From NCBI RefSeq assembly GCF_028292805.1, contig NZ_JAQGLS010000138.1:1-36549 (forward strand): a stretch of DNA of 36,549 bases, read 5' to 3'. The stretch is from Ramlibacter sp. (lineage in GTDB: Bacteria > Pseudomonadota > Gammaproteobacteria > Burkholderiales > Burkholderiaceae_C). A model generated the notes under the pieces. That model was not told where the DNA came from. It saw only the letters and a list, made by a program, of their open reading frames with translations, and made no database searches. The translations under genes were made by a program, and so were the position numbers. The first letter of the stretch is position 1, and each line of letters opens with the position of its first letter. Positions 1-8,323 of the stretch are shown here, in pieces.

Positions 1-75
1 CGCACCGGGCTGCAGCCGGTGCAGTAAGGGCGCCTGAAAGCACGGGTCACGGCCTGCGCGGGGACGACGGTAGCG

Positions 76-978
76 TCAGACGGCCGTCCTGTGCCGCGCG
101 ATGCAGGTGTCCAGCACCTCTTGGTGCGGCCGCTTCCACCAGTTGCCGGTGGAGAAGATCTCGACTTCGCTGTAGCCGGCAAAGCCCTGCGCCTCGACCC
201 AGCCGCGGATGCGAGGGATGTCGATGACGCCGTCGCCCATCATGCCCCGGTCGTTGAGCAGGTCGGTCGTTGGCGTCAGCCAGTCGCAGGCGTGGAAGGC
301 CAGCAGGCGGTCCCGGCCGGCGCGCACGATCTGCTGCTCCAGCTTCGGGTCCCACCACAGGTGATAGACGTCCACCGCCACGCCCAGGGCCGCTTGCGGC
401 CTTTCGGATGATTCGCCGGAGCGCCTGGGGTCCAGCTCGTCGCACACATCCAGCGCCTGCTCCATCGTGTTGATGCAGGCGCGGTCGGCCGCGTACATCG
501 GATGCAGCGGCTCGATCGCCAGCGGCATCTTCGCCGTCCGGGCGTATTCGAGCAGGTCGGCGATACCGTCGCGCACCTGGCTGCGCGCCAGCGCGATGTC
601 CTTGTGCGCGGCCTTGCCTTGCAGCGCGCCGGGCAGCGCCCCCACCACCAGCACCAGGCAGGCCGCATTCAATTCGGCCGCCTCGTCGACCGCGCGCCGG
701 TTGTCGTCGCGCGCCGCCTTCAGCCCGGCCGCATCGGTGGCGGGGAACATGCCGCCGCGGCAATACCCGGACAGCTGCAGCCCGTGGCTTCTCACCAGGG
801 TCGACACCTTGGCCAGGCCGGCGGCCTGCACCTGGTCGCGCCAGGGTGAAATGGCGCGGATACCGCGTTGCGCGCAGGCTTCGATGATGTCCGTCAGCGG
901 CAGGTCGGCGCCGCGGCTCCTGCGGATGGTGGCCGTGTTGATGGACAGCCAGCGGTGGTTTTGCGAAAAGTCGCGCAT
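76..978 (-). CDS. Sugar phosphate isomerase/epimerase-like TIM-barrel protein
   Basis: ORF 76..1071 (-); likely start at internal Met MRDFSQNHRW because the N-terminal extension translates a REP-like palindrome. Residues such as AIEPLHPMYAADRA and AVDVYHLWWDP fit the xylose isomerase-like/AP endonuclease 2 family. Confidence 0.8.
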   Translation of the reverse strand: MRDFSQNHRWLSINTATIRRSRGADLPLTDIIEACAQRGIRAISPWRDQVQAAGLAKVSTLVRSHGLQLSGYCRGGMFPATDAAGLKAARDDNRRAVDEAAELNAACLVLVVGALPGALQGKAAHKDIALARSQVRDGIADLLEYARTAKMPLAIEPLHPMYAADRACINTMEQALDVCDELDPRRSGESSERPQAALGVAVDVYHLWWDPKLEQQIVRAGRDRLLAFHACDWLTPTTDLLNDRGMMGDGVIDIPRIRGWVEAQGFAGYSEVEIFSTGNWWKRPHQEVLDTCIARHRTAV

Positions 979-1043
979 CTGATTCCTCGAAATGCCATGA
1001 AGGCCGTCGCGTCCGCAGCTCGAGCCGGGACCCGTCTGCCGCC

Positions 1044-1079
1044 GCACTGGATGCCGGACCAGGTCCGGCATGGCAGTGC
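1044..1079. repeat. REP-like intercistronic palindrome
   Basis: GCACTG-g-ATGCCGGACC-a-GGTCCGGCAT-gg-CAGTGC; perfect 10-bp inner arms around a single A plus outer 6-bp arms, directly after the stop of the 1081..2265 gene. Confidence 0.75.
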
Positions 1080-1080
1080 G

Positions 1081-2265
1081 TCATTCGACCCCGTGCAACG
1101 CCGCCAGCGTCTTCATGCGCTTGACCGCCAGCTCCGGCTGCTCCAGCAGGTTGGCCGCGTCGGCCAGCCGGAACAGCTCGGCCAAGTGCACCAGGCTGCG
1201 CGTGCTCTGCTGGCCGCCGACCGTCGTGAAGTGGCTCTGGTGGCCATTGAGCCAGGCCATGAACACCACGCCGGTCTTGTAAAAGCGCGTGGGCGCCGCG
1301 AAGATGTGGCGCGACAGCGGCACCGTCGGCCCGAGGATGGCGTGGAATTGCTCCAGGTTGCCCTGCGCCAGTTCGCCCAGCGCCGCACTGGCGGCCGGCG
1401 CGATGGCGTCGAAGATGCCCAGCAGCGCGTCGCTCTTGCCGTGCACAGGGGCGTTGCCAAAGCCGTCGCCGGCAATCAGCTCGGCGTAGTTGAAGTCGTC
1501 GCCGGTGTACATCCGCACGTTCGCCGGCAGGCGGCGCCGCATGGAAATTTCCTTGTCCTTGTCCAGCAGCGAGATCTTGATGCCGTCGACCTTGGACGCA
1601 TGCGCCTCGATGACGCCCAGCGCCGTGTTCATCGCGGCATCGACGTCCTTGCTGCCCCAGTAGCCGCCCAGCGCCGGGTCGAACATCTCGCCCAGCCAGT
1701 GCAGCACCACCGGCTGCTTGGTCTGCGACAAGATGCGGCCGTAAGCCTTTTCGTAGTCGGCCGGGCCCCTGGCCACGCGCGCCAGCGCCCGGCTGGCCAT
1801 CACGATCAGCTTGCCACCGAGTTTTTCGATGGCTTCCATCTGCTCTTCGTAGGCGCGGATCACGTCGTCGACGTTGCGCGCACTCTCGGGCGCCAGGTGG
1901 TCGGTGCCGCAGCCGGACGCGATGAGCGCGCCGGGCACGTCACGCGCGGCATCGAGCGAGCGGCCGATCAGCTCCAGCGAGGTCGGCCAGTCCAGGCCCA
2001 TGCCGCGCTGCGCCGTGTCCATCGCCTCGGCCACGCCCAGCCCCAGCGACCACAGGCGCTGGCGGTAGGCGATGGTGGCGTCCCAGTCGACGGCGCACTG
2101 CAGCCACGGGTCGATGGCCGCCAGCGGGTCAGCCACCACGTGGGCGGCGGAGTAGGCGATGCGGTCGAACTTCACGCCCTTGACGGGCTGCACCGGAGAG
2201 GTTCCGCGCAACGCGTAGTTTTCCAGTGCGCCGTTGCCGGCCGGCAGCTTCAGGGTCAGGGCCAT
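1081..2265 (-). CDS. DUF993 family protein (dihydrodipicolinate synthase-like)
   Basis: MALTLKLPAGNGALENYALRGTSP... start at CAT 2263-2265, stop at 1081-1083; GGYWGSKDVDAAMNTALGVIEAH and MYTGDDFNYAELIAGDG are typical of this family. Confidence 0.85.
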   Translation of the reverse strand: MALTLKLPAGNGALENYALRGTSPVQPVKGVKFDRIAYSAAHVVADPLAAIDPWLQCAVDWDATIAYRQRLWSLGLGVAEAMDTAQRGMGLDWPTSLELIGRSLDAARDVPGALIASGCGTDHLAPESARNVDDVIRAYEEQMEAIEKLGGKLIVMASRALARVARGPADYEKAYGRILSQTKQPVVLHWLGEMFDPALGGYWGSKDVDAAMNTALGVIEAHASKVDGIKISLLDKDKEISMRRRLPANVRMYTGDDFNYAELIAGDGFGNAPVHGKSDALLGIFDAIAPAASAALGELAQGNLEQFHAILGPTVPLSRHIFAAPTRFYKTGVVFMAWLNGHQSHFTTVGGQQSTRSLVHLAELFRLADAANLLEQPELAVKRMKTLAALHGVE

Positions 2266-2276
2266 GGGGTTCTTCC

Positions 2277-3440
2277 TCAGAAGTTCAGGGGCGGGACATC
2301 GACGAAACGGCGCTCGCGCGAGCTTTGCAGCGCGGCTTCGACCAGCTGCACGCCCTTGGCGCCTTCGGGCAGCGTCCACCTGTAAGGCGCGTTTTCCACC
2401 ACGTGGCGGATGAAGGCTTCCCACTGGATCTTGAAGCCGTTGTCGTACACCTCGGTGTCCGGCACCTCCTGCCACTGGGCGCCGAAGTCCATGGTGTTCT
2501 TCACGTCCGGGTTCCACACCGGGCGCGGCGTGTTGACGCGGCTTTGCGCCTTGCAGCCGGTCAGCGTGGCGACGGCGGAACCGTGCGTGCCGTCGACGTG
2601 GAAGGTGACCAGGTCTTCGCGGTTGACGCGGGTGGCCCACGACATGTTCAGCTGCGCGATCACCGGCTCGCCGTTGTGGCCCACCAGTTCGGCGGTGGCA
2701 TAGGCGGCGTCGTCGGCCGTCGCGGGGTAGGGCTTGCCATCCTCGTCCCAGCGCTGCGGGATGTGGGTGGCGGCCAGGCAGGAGATGGACTTGACCTCGC
2801 CGAACAGGTTGTCCAGCACGTAGCGCCAGTGGCACATCATGTCCAGGATCATGCCGCCGCCGTCTTCGGCGCGGTAGTTCCAGCTGGGGCGCTGGATCGG
2901 CTGCAGGTCGCCCTCGAACACCCAGTAGCCGAACTCCAGGCGCAGCGACAGCATGCGGCCGAAGAAGCCGGAGCGGCGCAGCATGTCGAGCTTGCGCAGC
3001 CCGGGCAGGAACAGCTTGTCCTGCACGGCGCCGTGCTTGAGGCCCGAAGCCTGGGCGGTCTTGGCGATTTTCACCGCCTCGCCCAGTGTGGTGGCGATCG
3101 GCTTTTCGCAGTAGACGTGCTTGCCGGCGCGCAGCGCCTTGGCCAGCAGCGTCGGCCGCATCTGGGTGGTGCCGGCGTCGAAGAAGACGGTGTCTTCCTG
3201 GTTCTGCAATGCCTTGTCGAGGTCGGTGCCCCAGCGCTCGATCTTGTGGGCGCGGGCCAGGGCCTCGATTTTTTCGGCGTTGCGGCCGATCAGGATCGGG
3301 TCGGGCATCACCTTGTCGCCGTTGGCCAGCGTGACGCCGCCCTGGTTGCGAATGGCGACGATGGAGCGGATCAGGTGCTGGTTCATGCCCATGCGTCCGG
3401 TGACGCCGTGCATGATGATTCCGAGTCTCTGGGTGGGCAT
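2277..3440 (-). CDS. Gfo/Idh/MocA family oxidoreductase
   Basis: 387-aa ORF with GVTGRMGMNQH, AGKHVYCEKPIATTLGEAVKIA (EKP motif) and HHxxD-like region DMMCHWRYVLDNLFGEV. Confidence 0.88.
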   Translation of the reverse strand: MPTQRLGIIMHGVTGRMGMNQHLIRSIVAIRNQGGVTLANGDKVMPDPILIGRNAEKIEALARAHKIERWGTDLDKALQNQEDTVFFDAGTTQMRPTLLAKALRAGKHVYCEKPIATTLGEAVKIAKTAQASGLKHGAVQDKLFLPGLRKLDMLRRSGFFGRMLSLRLEFGYWVFEGDLQPIQRPSWNYRAEDGGGMILDMMCHWRYVLDNLFGEVKSISCLAATHIPQRWDEDGKPYPATADDAAYATAELVGHNGEPVIAQLNMSWATRVNREDLVTFHVDGTHGSAVATLTGCKAQSRVNTPRPVWNPDVKNTMDFGAQWQEVPDTEVYDNGFKIQWEAFIRHVVENAPYRWTLPEGAKGVQLVEAALQSSRERRFVDVPPLNF

Positions 3441-3449
3441 GGCGGTTCT

Positions 3450-4430
3450 TTACTTGTGCACTTCGAGGCCGGCGGCCTTGACCAGGGCGGCGTTGTTCTT
3501 CACTTCTTCGCGCAGGTAGGCCTCGAAGGCGGCCGGCTCCAGCGTCCAGGCATCGGCGCCGAGCGCGAGGAAACGCTCCTTGACTTCCGCCGTGGCCAGC
3601 GCCTTGACCACTTCGTTCTGCAGCCGGTTGACGATCGCCGCGGGCGTCTTGCCGGGGGCGAACATTCCGATCCAGAAGTTGAATTCGGAACCGGGCACGC
3701 CGCCTTCGGCGGTGGTGGGGACGTTGGGCAGGGCGGCCGCGCGGCGCGGCGAGCCGACCGCCAGCGGCACCAGCTGGCCGCTGCGGATATGGCCGATCAC
3801 CGGGGCGATGGGAGAGAAGTAGTAGTCGACGCGGCCGGCCATCACCTCGGTGACGGCTTCGGCGGAGCCCTTGAAGGGGATGTTCCGGGCTTCGATCTTC
3901 GCGGCCAGCTTGAACTTCTCGGCGTTCAGATGGGTGGCGCTGCCCTGGCCGGCCGAGGCGAAGTTCATCTTGTCCGGGTTGGCGCGAGCCAAGGCCAGCA
4001 GTTCCTGCAGCGTCTTGATGTTCTTGGCCGGCGAGATCACCAGCACGTTCGGCGTGGAGGAGATCGGCGTGACCGGCGCGAAGTCGGCCAGCGTGTCGAA
4101 CGGCAGCTTGGCGAAGGTGTGCGGGCTGACCGTGTGCGACGACGAGTGGATCATGATCGTGTAGCCGTCGGGCGCCGCCGCGGCCACCTGGGCCTGGCCG
4201 ATGGTGCCGCTGGCGCCACCCTTGTTCTCGATGATCAGCTGCTGGCCCATGCTCTGGCCCATCTTGTCGCCGATGGCGCGCGCAATGATGTCGGTGGTGC
4301 TGCCCGCCGCGAACGGCACGATCACGCGGATCGGCTTGTTCGGGTAGCCGGCCTGGGCCAAGGCGGCGAGCGGTGTGGCCAGCGCGATACCGGCAATGGC
4401 GGCGGCAAGGGTGCGACGGGTGAGCTGCAT
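3450..4430 (-). CDS. Tripartite tricarboxylate transporter substrate-binding protein (Bug/TctC family)
   Basis: Signal peptide then YPNKPIRVIVPFAAGSTTDIIARAIGDKMGQSMGQQLIIENKGGASGTIGQAQVAAAAPDGYT, classical Bug signature. Confidence 0.93.
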   Translation of the reverse strand: MQLTRRTLAAAIAGIALATPLAALAQAGYPNKPIRVIVPFAAGSTTDIIARAIGDKMGQSMGQQLIIENKGGASGTIGQAQVAAAAPDGYTIMIHSSSHTVSPHTFAKLPFDTLADFAPVTPISSTPNVLVISPAKNIKTLQELLALARANPDKMNFASAGQGSATHLNAEKFKLAAKIEARNIPFKGSAEAVTEVMAGRVDYYFSPIAPVIGHIRSGQLVPLAVGSPRRAAALPNVPTTAEGGVPGSEFNFWIGMFAPGKTPAAIVNRLQNEVVKALATAEVKERFLALGADAWTLEPAAFEAYLREEVKNNAALVKAAGLEVHK

Positions 4431-4467
4431 GGGTTTGTCTCCTGGGCGGGTCTGTGTGTAATGACTC

Positions 4468-4489
4468 TAATTCACTGGCTGGTGAATTA
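4468..4489. promoter_or_regulatory. Candidate TetR operator O1
   Basis: TAATTCAC-tggctg-GTGAATTA, perfect 8-bp arms, 38 bp upstream of the tctC start; a near-identical copy lies at 5194..5215. Confidence 0.65.
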
Positions 4490-4535
4490 TAGGGAGACCG
4501 TGCCGCCACGCAAGCCCCTCGGGCGGGCGGGGAAT

Positions 4536-5186
4536 TCAAGCCGGCAGCAGGTAGCCCAGAATCACGTCCGTCATGTGCGACAGCCGCTCGCTGCGCGACT
4601 TGGGCGTCATCAGGTCGCGCCCGAAGATGGCCGAGAGGGTGTGGGCGTTGGACAGGTAGAAGTAGGCCAGGCCGGCGATCGACACGTACAGCTGCACCGG
4701 GTCGACGCCGCCGCGCAGGCTGCCTTCGCGGCGCCCGCGCTCCAGCACCGCGGCCAGGGTGTCGACCAGCGGCGAGTTCAGCTCGCGCGCCCGGGTCGAG
4801 CCGGCCAGGTGGCGCGCCTTGTGCAGGTTGGCGCTGTTGAGCAGGGTCATGAACTCGGGGTGCTGCAGGTAGTAGTTCCAGGTGAACTCCACCAGCCGAC
4901 GCACCGCGTCGGGCGGCGCCAGGTCCAGCAGGTGCAGCTTGTTCTCCTGCTCGCGGATGTCGCGGTAGGCCTGCTCCAGCACCGCCTGGAACAGCTTTTC
5001 TTTGTCCTCGAAGTAGTAGTAGATCAGGCGCTTGTTCAGGGCCGCGCGCTCGGCGATGCGGTCCATGCGCGCGCCGCCCAGGCCGTACTCGGCGAACTCG
5101 TCCCGAGCCGCCGCTAAGATGGTGTTCTGGGAGCGGTCTGCGTCGCGCAGCCGCTCTTCCGCGACGGGGCTGGTGTCTCTCGCCAT
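4536..5186 (-). CDS. TetR/AcrR family transcriptional regulator
   Basis: NTILAAARDEFAEYGLGGARMDRIAERAALNKRLIYYYFEDKEKLFQAVLEQAY is a TetR HTH; ATG at 5186 preferred over the GTG at 5201. Confidence 0.9.
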   Translation of the reverse strand: MARDTSPVAEERLRDADRSQNTILAAARDEFAEYGLGGARMDRIAERAALNKRLIYYYFEDKEKLFQAVLEQAYRDIREQENKLHLLDLAPPDAVRRLVEFTWNYYLQHPEFMTLLNSANLHKARHLAGSTRARELNSPLVDTLAAVLERGRREGSLRGGVDPVQLYVSIAGLAYFYLSNAHTLSAIFGRDLMTPKSRSERLSHMTDVILGYLLPA

Positions 5187-5193
5187 GCTCTGA

Positions 5194-5215
5194 TAATTCA
5201 CTTTTCAGTTAATTA
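5194..5215. promoter_or_regulatory. Candidate TetR operator O2
   Basis: TAATTCAC-ttttca-GTTAATTA, one arm mismatch relative to O1 and the same 6-bp spacer, in the short tetR / ThDP-enzyme divergent gap. Confidence 0.6.
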
Positions 5216-5226
5216 AGTCAAGCACC

Positions 5227-6927
5227 ATGTCCCAAGACACGCAGATCGCCGGCCACCTCATCGTCGAGTGCCTGGTGGCCCAGGGCGTCTCGCACGCCTT
5301 CGGTGTGCCCGGCGAAAGCTACCTGGCGGTGCTCGACGGATTCCACAAGTATCGCGACCAGATCCGCTTCGTCATCAACCGCCAGGAAGGCGGCGCCGCC
5401 TTCATGGCCGAAGCGGCCGGCAAGCTGTCGAATCGGCCCGGCGTCTGCTTCGTCACGCGCGGGCCGGGCGCCACCAATGCCTCGATCGGGGTGCACACGG
5501 CGTTCCAGGACTCGACCCCGATGGTGCTGTTCGTCGGTGACGTCGCCAGCGACCAGCGTGACCGCGAGGCCTTCCAGGAGGTGGACTACGGCAGCTTCTT
5601 CGGCCCCAGCACCAAGGGCATGGCCAAGCGGGTCGAGCGCATCGACGATCCGGACCGCATCCCGGAGTATGTCGCCCGCGCCTTCGCCACCGCCATGAAC
5701 GGCCGGCCCGGCCCGGTGGTGCTGGTGTTGCCGGAAGACATGCTGACCCGGGCGACGGCGGCGCGGCCGCTGGCGAAGGTGGAGGCGGTGGAAGCCTGGA
5801 GCGACCCGGGCTCGCTGCGCCGGCTGCGCGAGCTGCTGTTGGCGGCGAAGAAGCCGGTGGTGATCGCCGGCGGCGGCGGCTGGACGCCGCAGGCGGCGCA
5901 GGCGCTGCAGCGCTTCGCCGAGAACTGGAAGCTGCCGGTGGGCAACGCCTTTCGGTTCCAGGACACCTTCGACAACCACCATCCGCTGTATGCCGGCGAC
6001 GTCGGCATCGGCATCGCCCCGAAGCTGGCCGCGCGCATCAAGGACAGCGACCTGGTGCTGGCGATCGGCCCGCGTCTGGGCGAGATGACCACTGGCGGCT
6101 ACACGCTGCTGGTGCCGCCCAAGGCCAGGCAGAAGCTGGTGCACATCCACGCCAGCGCCGAGGAACTGAACCGCGTCTACCAGGCCGACCTGGCCATCAA
6201 CGCCACGATGAATGCCGCGGCCCGCTCGCTCGAGGTGCTGGCGGCGCCGCCGGAGCTGCCCTGGGGCGAGGCCTGGGCCCGGTCCGCCAACGATGACTTC
6301 CGCGCCAACCTGCAGCCGCAGCCGCTGCCCGGCGAGATCGACATGCCGGCCATCATCGCCGTGCTGCAGCGGCTGCTGCCCGCCGATGCGGTGCTGACCA
6401 ACGGGGCCGGCAACTTCGCCTCCTGGATGCACCGCTTCTTCCTGCACCATGGCCTGGCCAAGGGCCACAAGACCCAGCTGGCGCCGACGGTGGGGGCCAT
6501 GGGCTACGGCGTGCCGGCGGGCATCGCGGCCAACATCGTGTCCGGCCGCGCCGCCTTCACCATTGCCGGCGACGGCGACTTCCTGATGAACGGCCAGGAG
6601 CTGGCGACGGCGGTGCAGCATGGCGGCAAGTCGATCATCCTGCTGCTGAACAACTGCATGTACGGAACGATCCGCATGCACCAGGAGCGCGATTACCCAG
6701 AACACGTGCACGGCACGGAGCTGGCCAACCCCGACTTCGTGGCGCTGGCCCGCGCCTATGGCTATGCCGGTGCGCGGATCACGCGCACGGCGGAGTTCGA
6801 GCCGGAGCTGGCGGCGGCGCTGGAGCGCAAGCAGGGAACGCTGATCGAGGTGGTGCTGGACCCGGAGGTGATCACCACGCGCGGCACGCTCAGCGGGATC
6901 CGGTCGGCGGCACTGAAGAAGAACTGA
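5227..6927 (+). CDS. Thiamine pyrophosphate-dependent enzyme, acetolactate synthase-like
   Basis: 566 aa; HAFGVPGESYLAVLDGF, RQEGGAAFMAEAAGKL, and GDGDFLMNGQELATAVQHGGKSIILLLNN (TPP motif). Confidence 0.9.
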   Translation: MSQDTQIAGHLIVECLVAQGVSHAFGVPGESYLAVLDGFHKYRDQIRFVINRQEGGAAFMAEAAGKLSNRPGVCFVTRGPGATNASIGVHTAFQDSTPMVLFVGDVASDQRDREAFQEVDYGSFFGPSTKGMAKRVERIDDPDRIPEYVARAFATAMNGRPGPVVLVLPEDMLTRATAARPLAKVEAVEAWSDPGSLRRLRELLLAAKKPVVIAGGGGWTPQAAQALQRFAENWKLPVGNAFRFQDTFDNHHPLYAGDVGIGIAPKLAARIKDSDLVLAIGPRLGEMTTGGYTLLVPPKARQKLVHIHASAEELNRVYQADLAINATMNAAARSLEVLAAPPELPWGEAWARSANDDFRANLQPQPLPGEIDMPAIIAVLQRLLPADAVLTNGAGNFASWMHRFFLHHGLAKGHKTQLAPTVGAMGYGVPAGIAANIVSGRAAFTIAGDGDFLMNGQELATAVQHGGKSIILLLNNCMYGTIRMHQERDYPEHVHGTELANPDFVALARAYGYAGARITRTAEFEPELAAALERKQGTLIEVVLDPEVITTRGTLSGIRSAALKKN

Positions 6928-6948
6928 CGCGGCGTCCGCGCGCAGGCG

Positions 6949-6975
6949 AAAAAAAGGCCGGCGTCAGCCGGCCTT
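6949..6975 (-). terminator. Rho-independent terminator for the SWIB gene
   Basis: Stem AAGGCCGGC-gtca-GCCGGCCTT with an A-tract on the + strand (U-tract on the - strand transcript). Confidence 0.75.
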
Positions 6976-6997
6976 CTCGCATCAAGTCGAGACCTGA

Positions 6998-7498
6998 TTA
7001 CTTGACGTGCTTGCCGATGAGGCCGGCCATCTCGAACATGGACACCTGGTTCTTGCCGAAGAGTTCCTTCAGCTTGGCGTCGCCGTTGACCATGCGCTTG
7101 TTGGCGTTGTCCTGCAGCTTGTTCTTCTTGATGTAAGCCCACAGCTTCGACACGATTTCCGTGCGCGGCAGGGGAGCCGGACCGACCACCGCGGCGAGCG
7201 CTGCGTCGGGCGTCAGGGGCTTCATGAAAGCTGCGTTCGGGGTGCGCTTCTTCGCGGGCGCTGCCTTCTTCGCGGCCGGAGCCTTCTTCGCCGCCGGAGC
7301 CTTCTTCGCCGCCGGAGCGGCCTTCTTGGCCGGAGCTGCCTTTTTGGCCGCCGGAGCTGCCTTCTTGACCGGGGCTGCCTTCTTCGCCGCCGGAGCCTTC
7401 TTGGCCGGAGCCGCCTTCTTGGCTGCCGGCGCCTTCTTCGCCGGAGCCGCCTTCTTCGCCGGCGCCTTCTTCGCCGCCGCTTTTTTCGCAGTTGCCAT
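6998..7498 (-). CDS. SWIB/MDM2-domain protein with Ala/Lys/Pro-rich histone H1-like N-terminus
   Basis: MATAKKAAAKKAPAKKAAPAKK... followed by FMKPLTPDAALAAVVGPAPLPRTEIVSKLWAYIKKNKLQD...LFGKNQVSMFEMAGLIGKHVK (SWIB fold). CAT start at 7496-7498. Confidence 0.9.
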   Translation of the reverse strand: MATAKKAAAKKAPAKKAAPAKKAPAAKKAAPAKKAPAAKKAAPVKKAAPAAKKAAPAKKAAPAAKKAPAAKKAPAAKKAAPAKKRTPNAAFMKPLTPDAALAAVVGPAPLPRTEIVSKLWAYIKKNKLQDNANKRMVNGDAKLKELFGKNQVSMFEMAGLIGKHVK

Positions 7499-7775
7499 GA
7501 TTGATTTTCCTTCTAGAAGTTTGAGATGAACCACCAGCGGAACTGCACTCTCACTGGCTGTGCGGATGCTAATGGAGAAAAACCCCGCGTCCAAGGGAAA
7601 ACAGGGATTTTTCATTGGGAAATGTTGCTTTTTCATCGGGGCGCAAACAGCCGTCTTCCCCCTGGAGAGCAGTTGGCAAGCACGGGTTCGGGTTCCTGGC
7701 TTGCCGGCGCTGCCGCTTGCATGCAAGATTCAAGGCCTGTACCTTGAGTGACCTTGTTTTAAAAGGCCGAACATC

Positions 7776-8270
7776 ATGCCGACCGAAGTTCCAGAGCTCG
7801 ACGACCACGACACCCTGATCCTGACCGAGCTGCAGCGTGACGCCCGCACCAGCATGGCGGAGCTGGGCCGGCTGGTGCGCCTGAGCCAGCCCGCCGTGAC
7901 CGAGCGCGTGCGCAAGCTGGAGATGGCCGGTTTCATCAAGGGTTACCGCGCCGTGGTGGACTACCAGCGCCTGGGCTACGGCATCCGCGCCCTGCTGCGG
8001 CTGGGGCGGGCGGAGTACGCCCGGGTGGTCAAGCTGATCGAGCAGACGCCGGAGGTGGTCAATGCCTTCAACGTGACCGGCCGGGACTGCTGGATCCTGG
8101 AGATTGCCGTGATCGACGTCGAGCACCTGGATGCGGTGGTCACCCGTTTTTCCATCCTGACGGAGACTTCGACCTCGATCCTGCTGAACATGCCGCGGGA
8201 AAACGCGACGGTGCTGCCGGCCCGGCGCGAGAACATCAAGCCCGCGATCAGGAAGGTGACCGGCCGCTGA
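7776..8270 (+). CDS. Lrp/AsnC family transcriptional regulator
   Basis: LDDHDTLILTELQRDARTSMAELGRLVRLSQPAVTERVRKLEMAGFIKGYRAVVDYQRLG. Confidence 0.93.
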   Translation: MPTEVPELDDHDTLILTELQRDARTSMAELGRLVRLSQPAVTERVRKLEMAGFIKGYRAVVDYQRLGYGIRALLRLGRAEYARVVKLIEQTPEVVNAFNVTGRDCWILEIAVIDVEHLDAVVTRFSILTETSTSILLNMPRENATVLPARRENIKPAIRKVTGR

Positions 8271-8296
8271 GGATCGCGATCGCGATCCTTCGGCCG

Positions 8297-8323
8297 GTCA
8301 TCCCCGCGCAGGCGGGAACCCAG
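8297..8323. repeat. Dispersed short repeat GTCATCCCCGCGCAGGCGGGAACCCAG
   Basis: A related copy in inverse orientation is at about 51..67 (gcctgcgcggggacgac) and a degenerate one near 10860..10880. Confidence 0.5.

Noticed and set aside
2-22. GCACCGG-N7-CCGGTGC hairpin at the window edge
   Set aside because: Possible terminator or repeat, but no T-tract visible and context is cut off.
2226-5117. 963-aa + strand ORF and 1152-aa ORF 1081..4539 (-)
   Set aside because: The first is antisense to DUF993, MocA, TctC and TetR genes; the second is the DUF993 CDS with a long spurious N-terminal read-through of other genes in the wrong frame.
7236-7490. Tandem-repeat-like GC-rich tract resembling a repeat array
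   Set aside because: It is the coding sequence for the KKAAPAKK repeats of the SWIB protein; no constant repeat/spacer structure, so not CRISPR.
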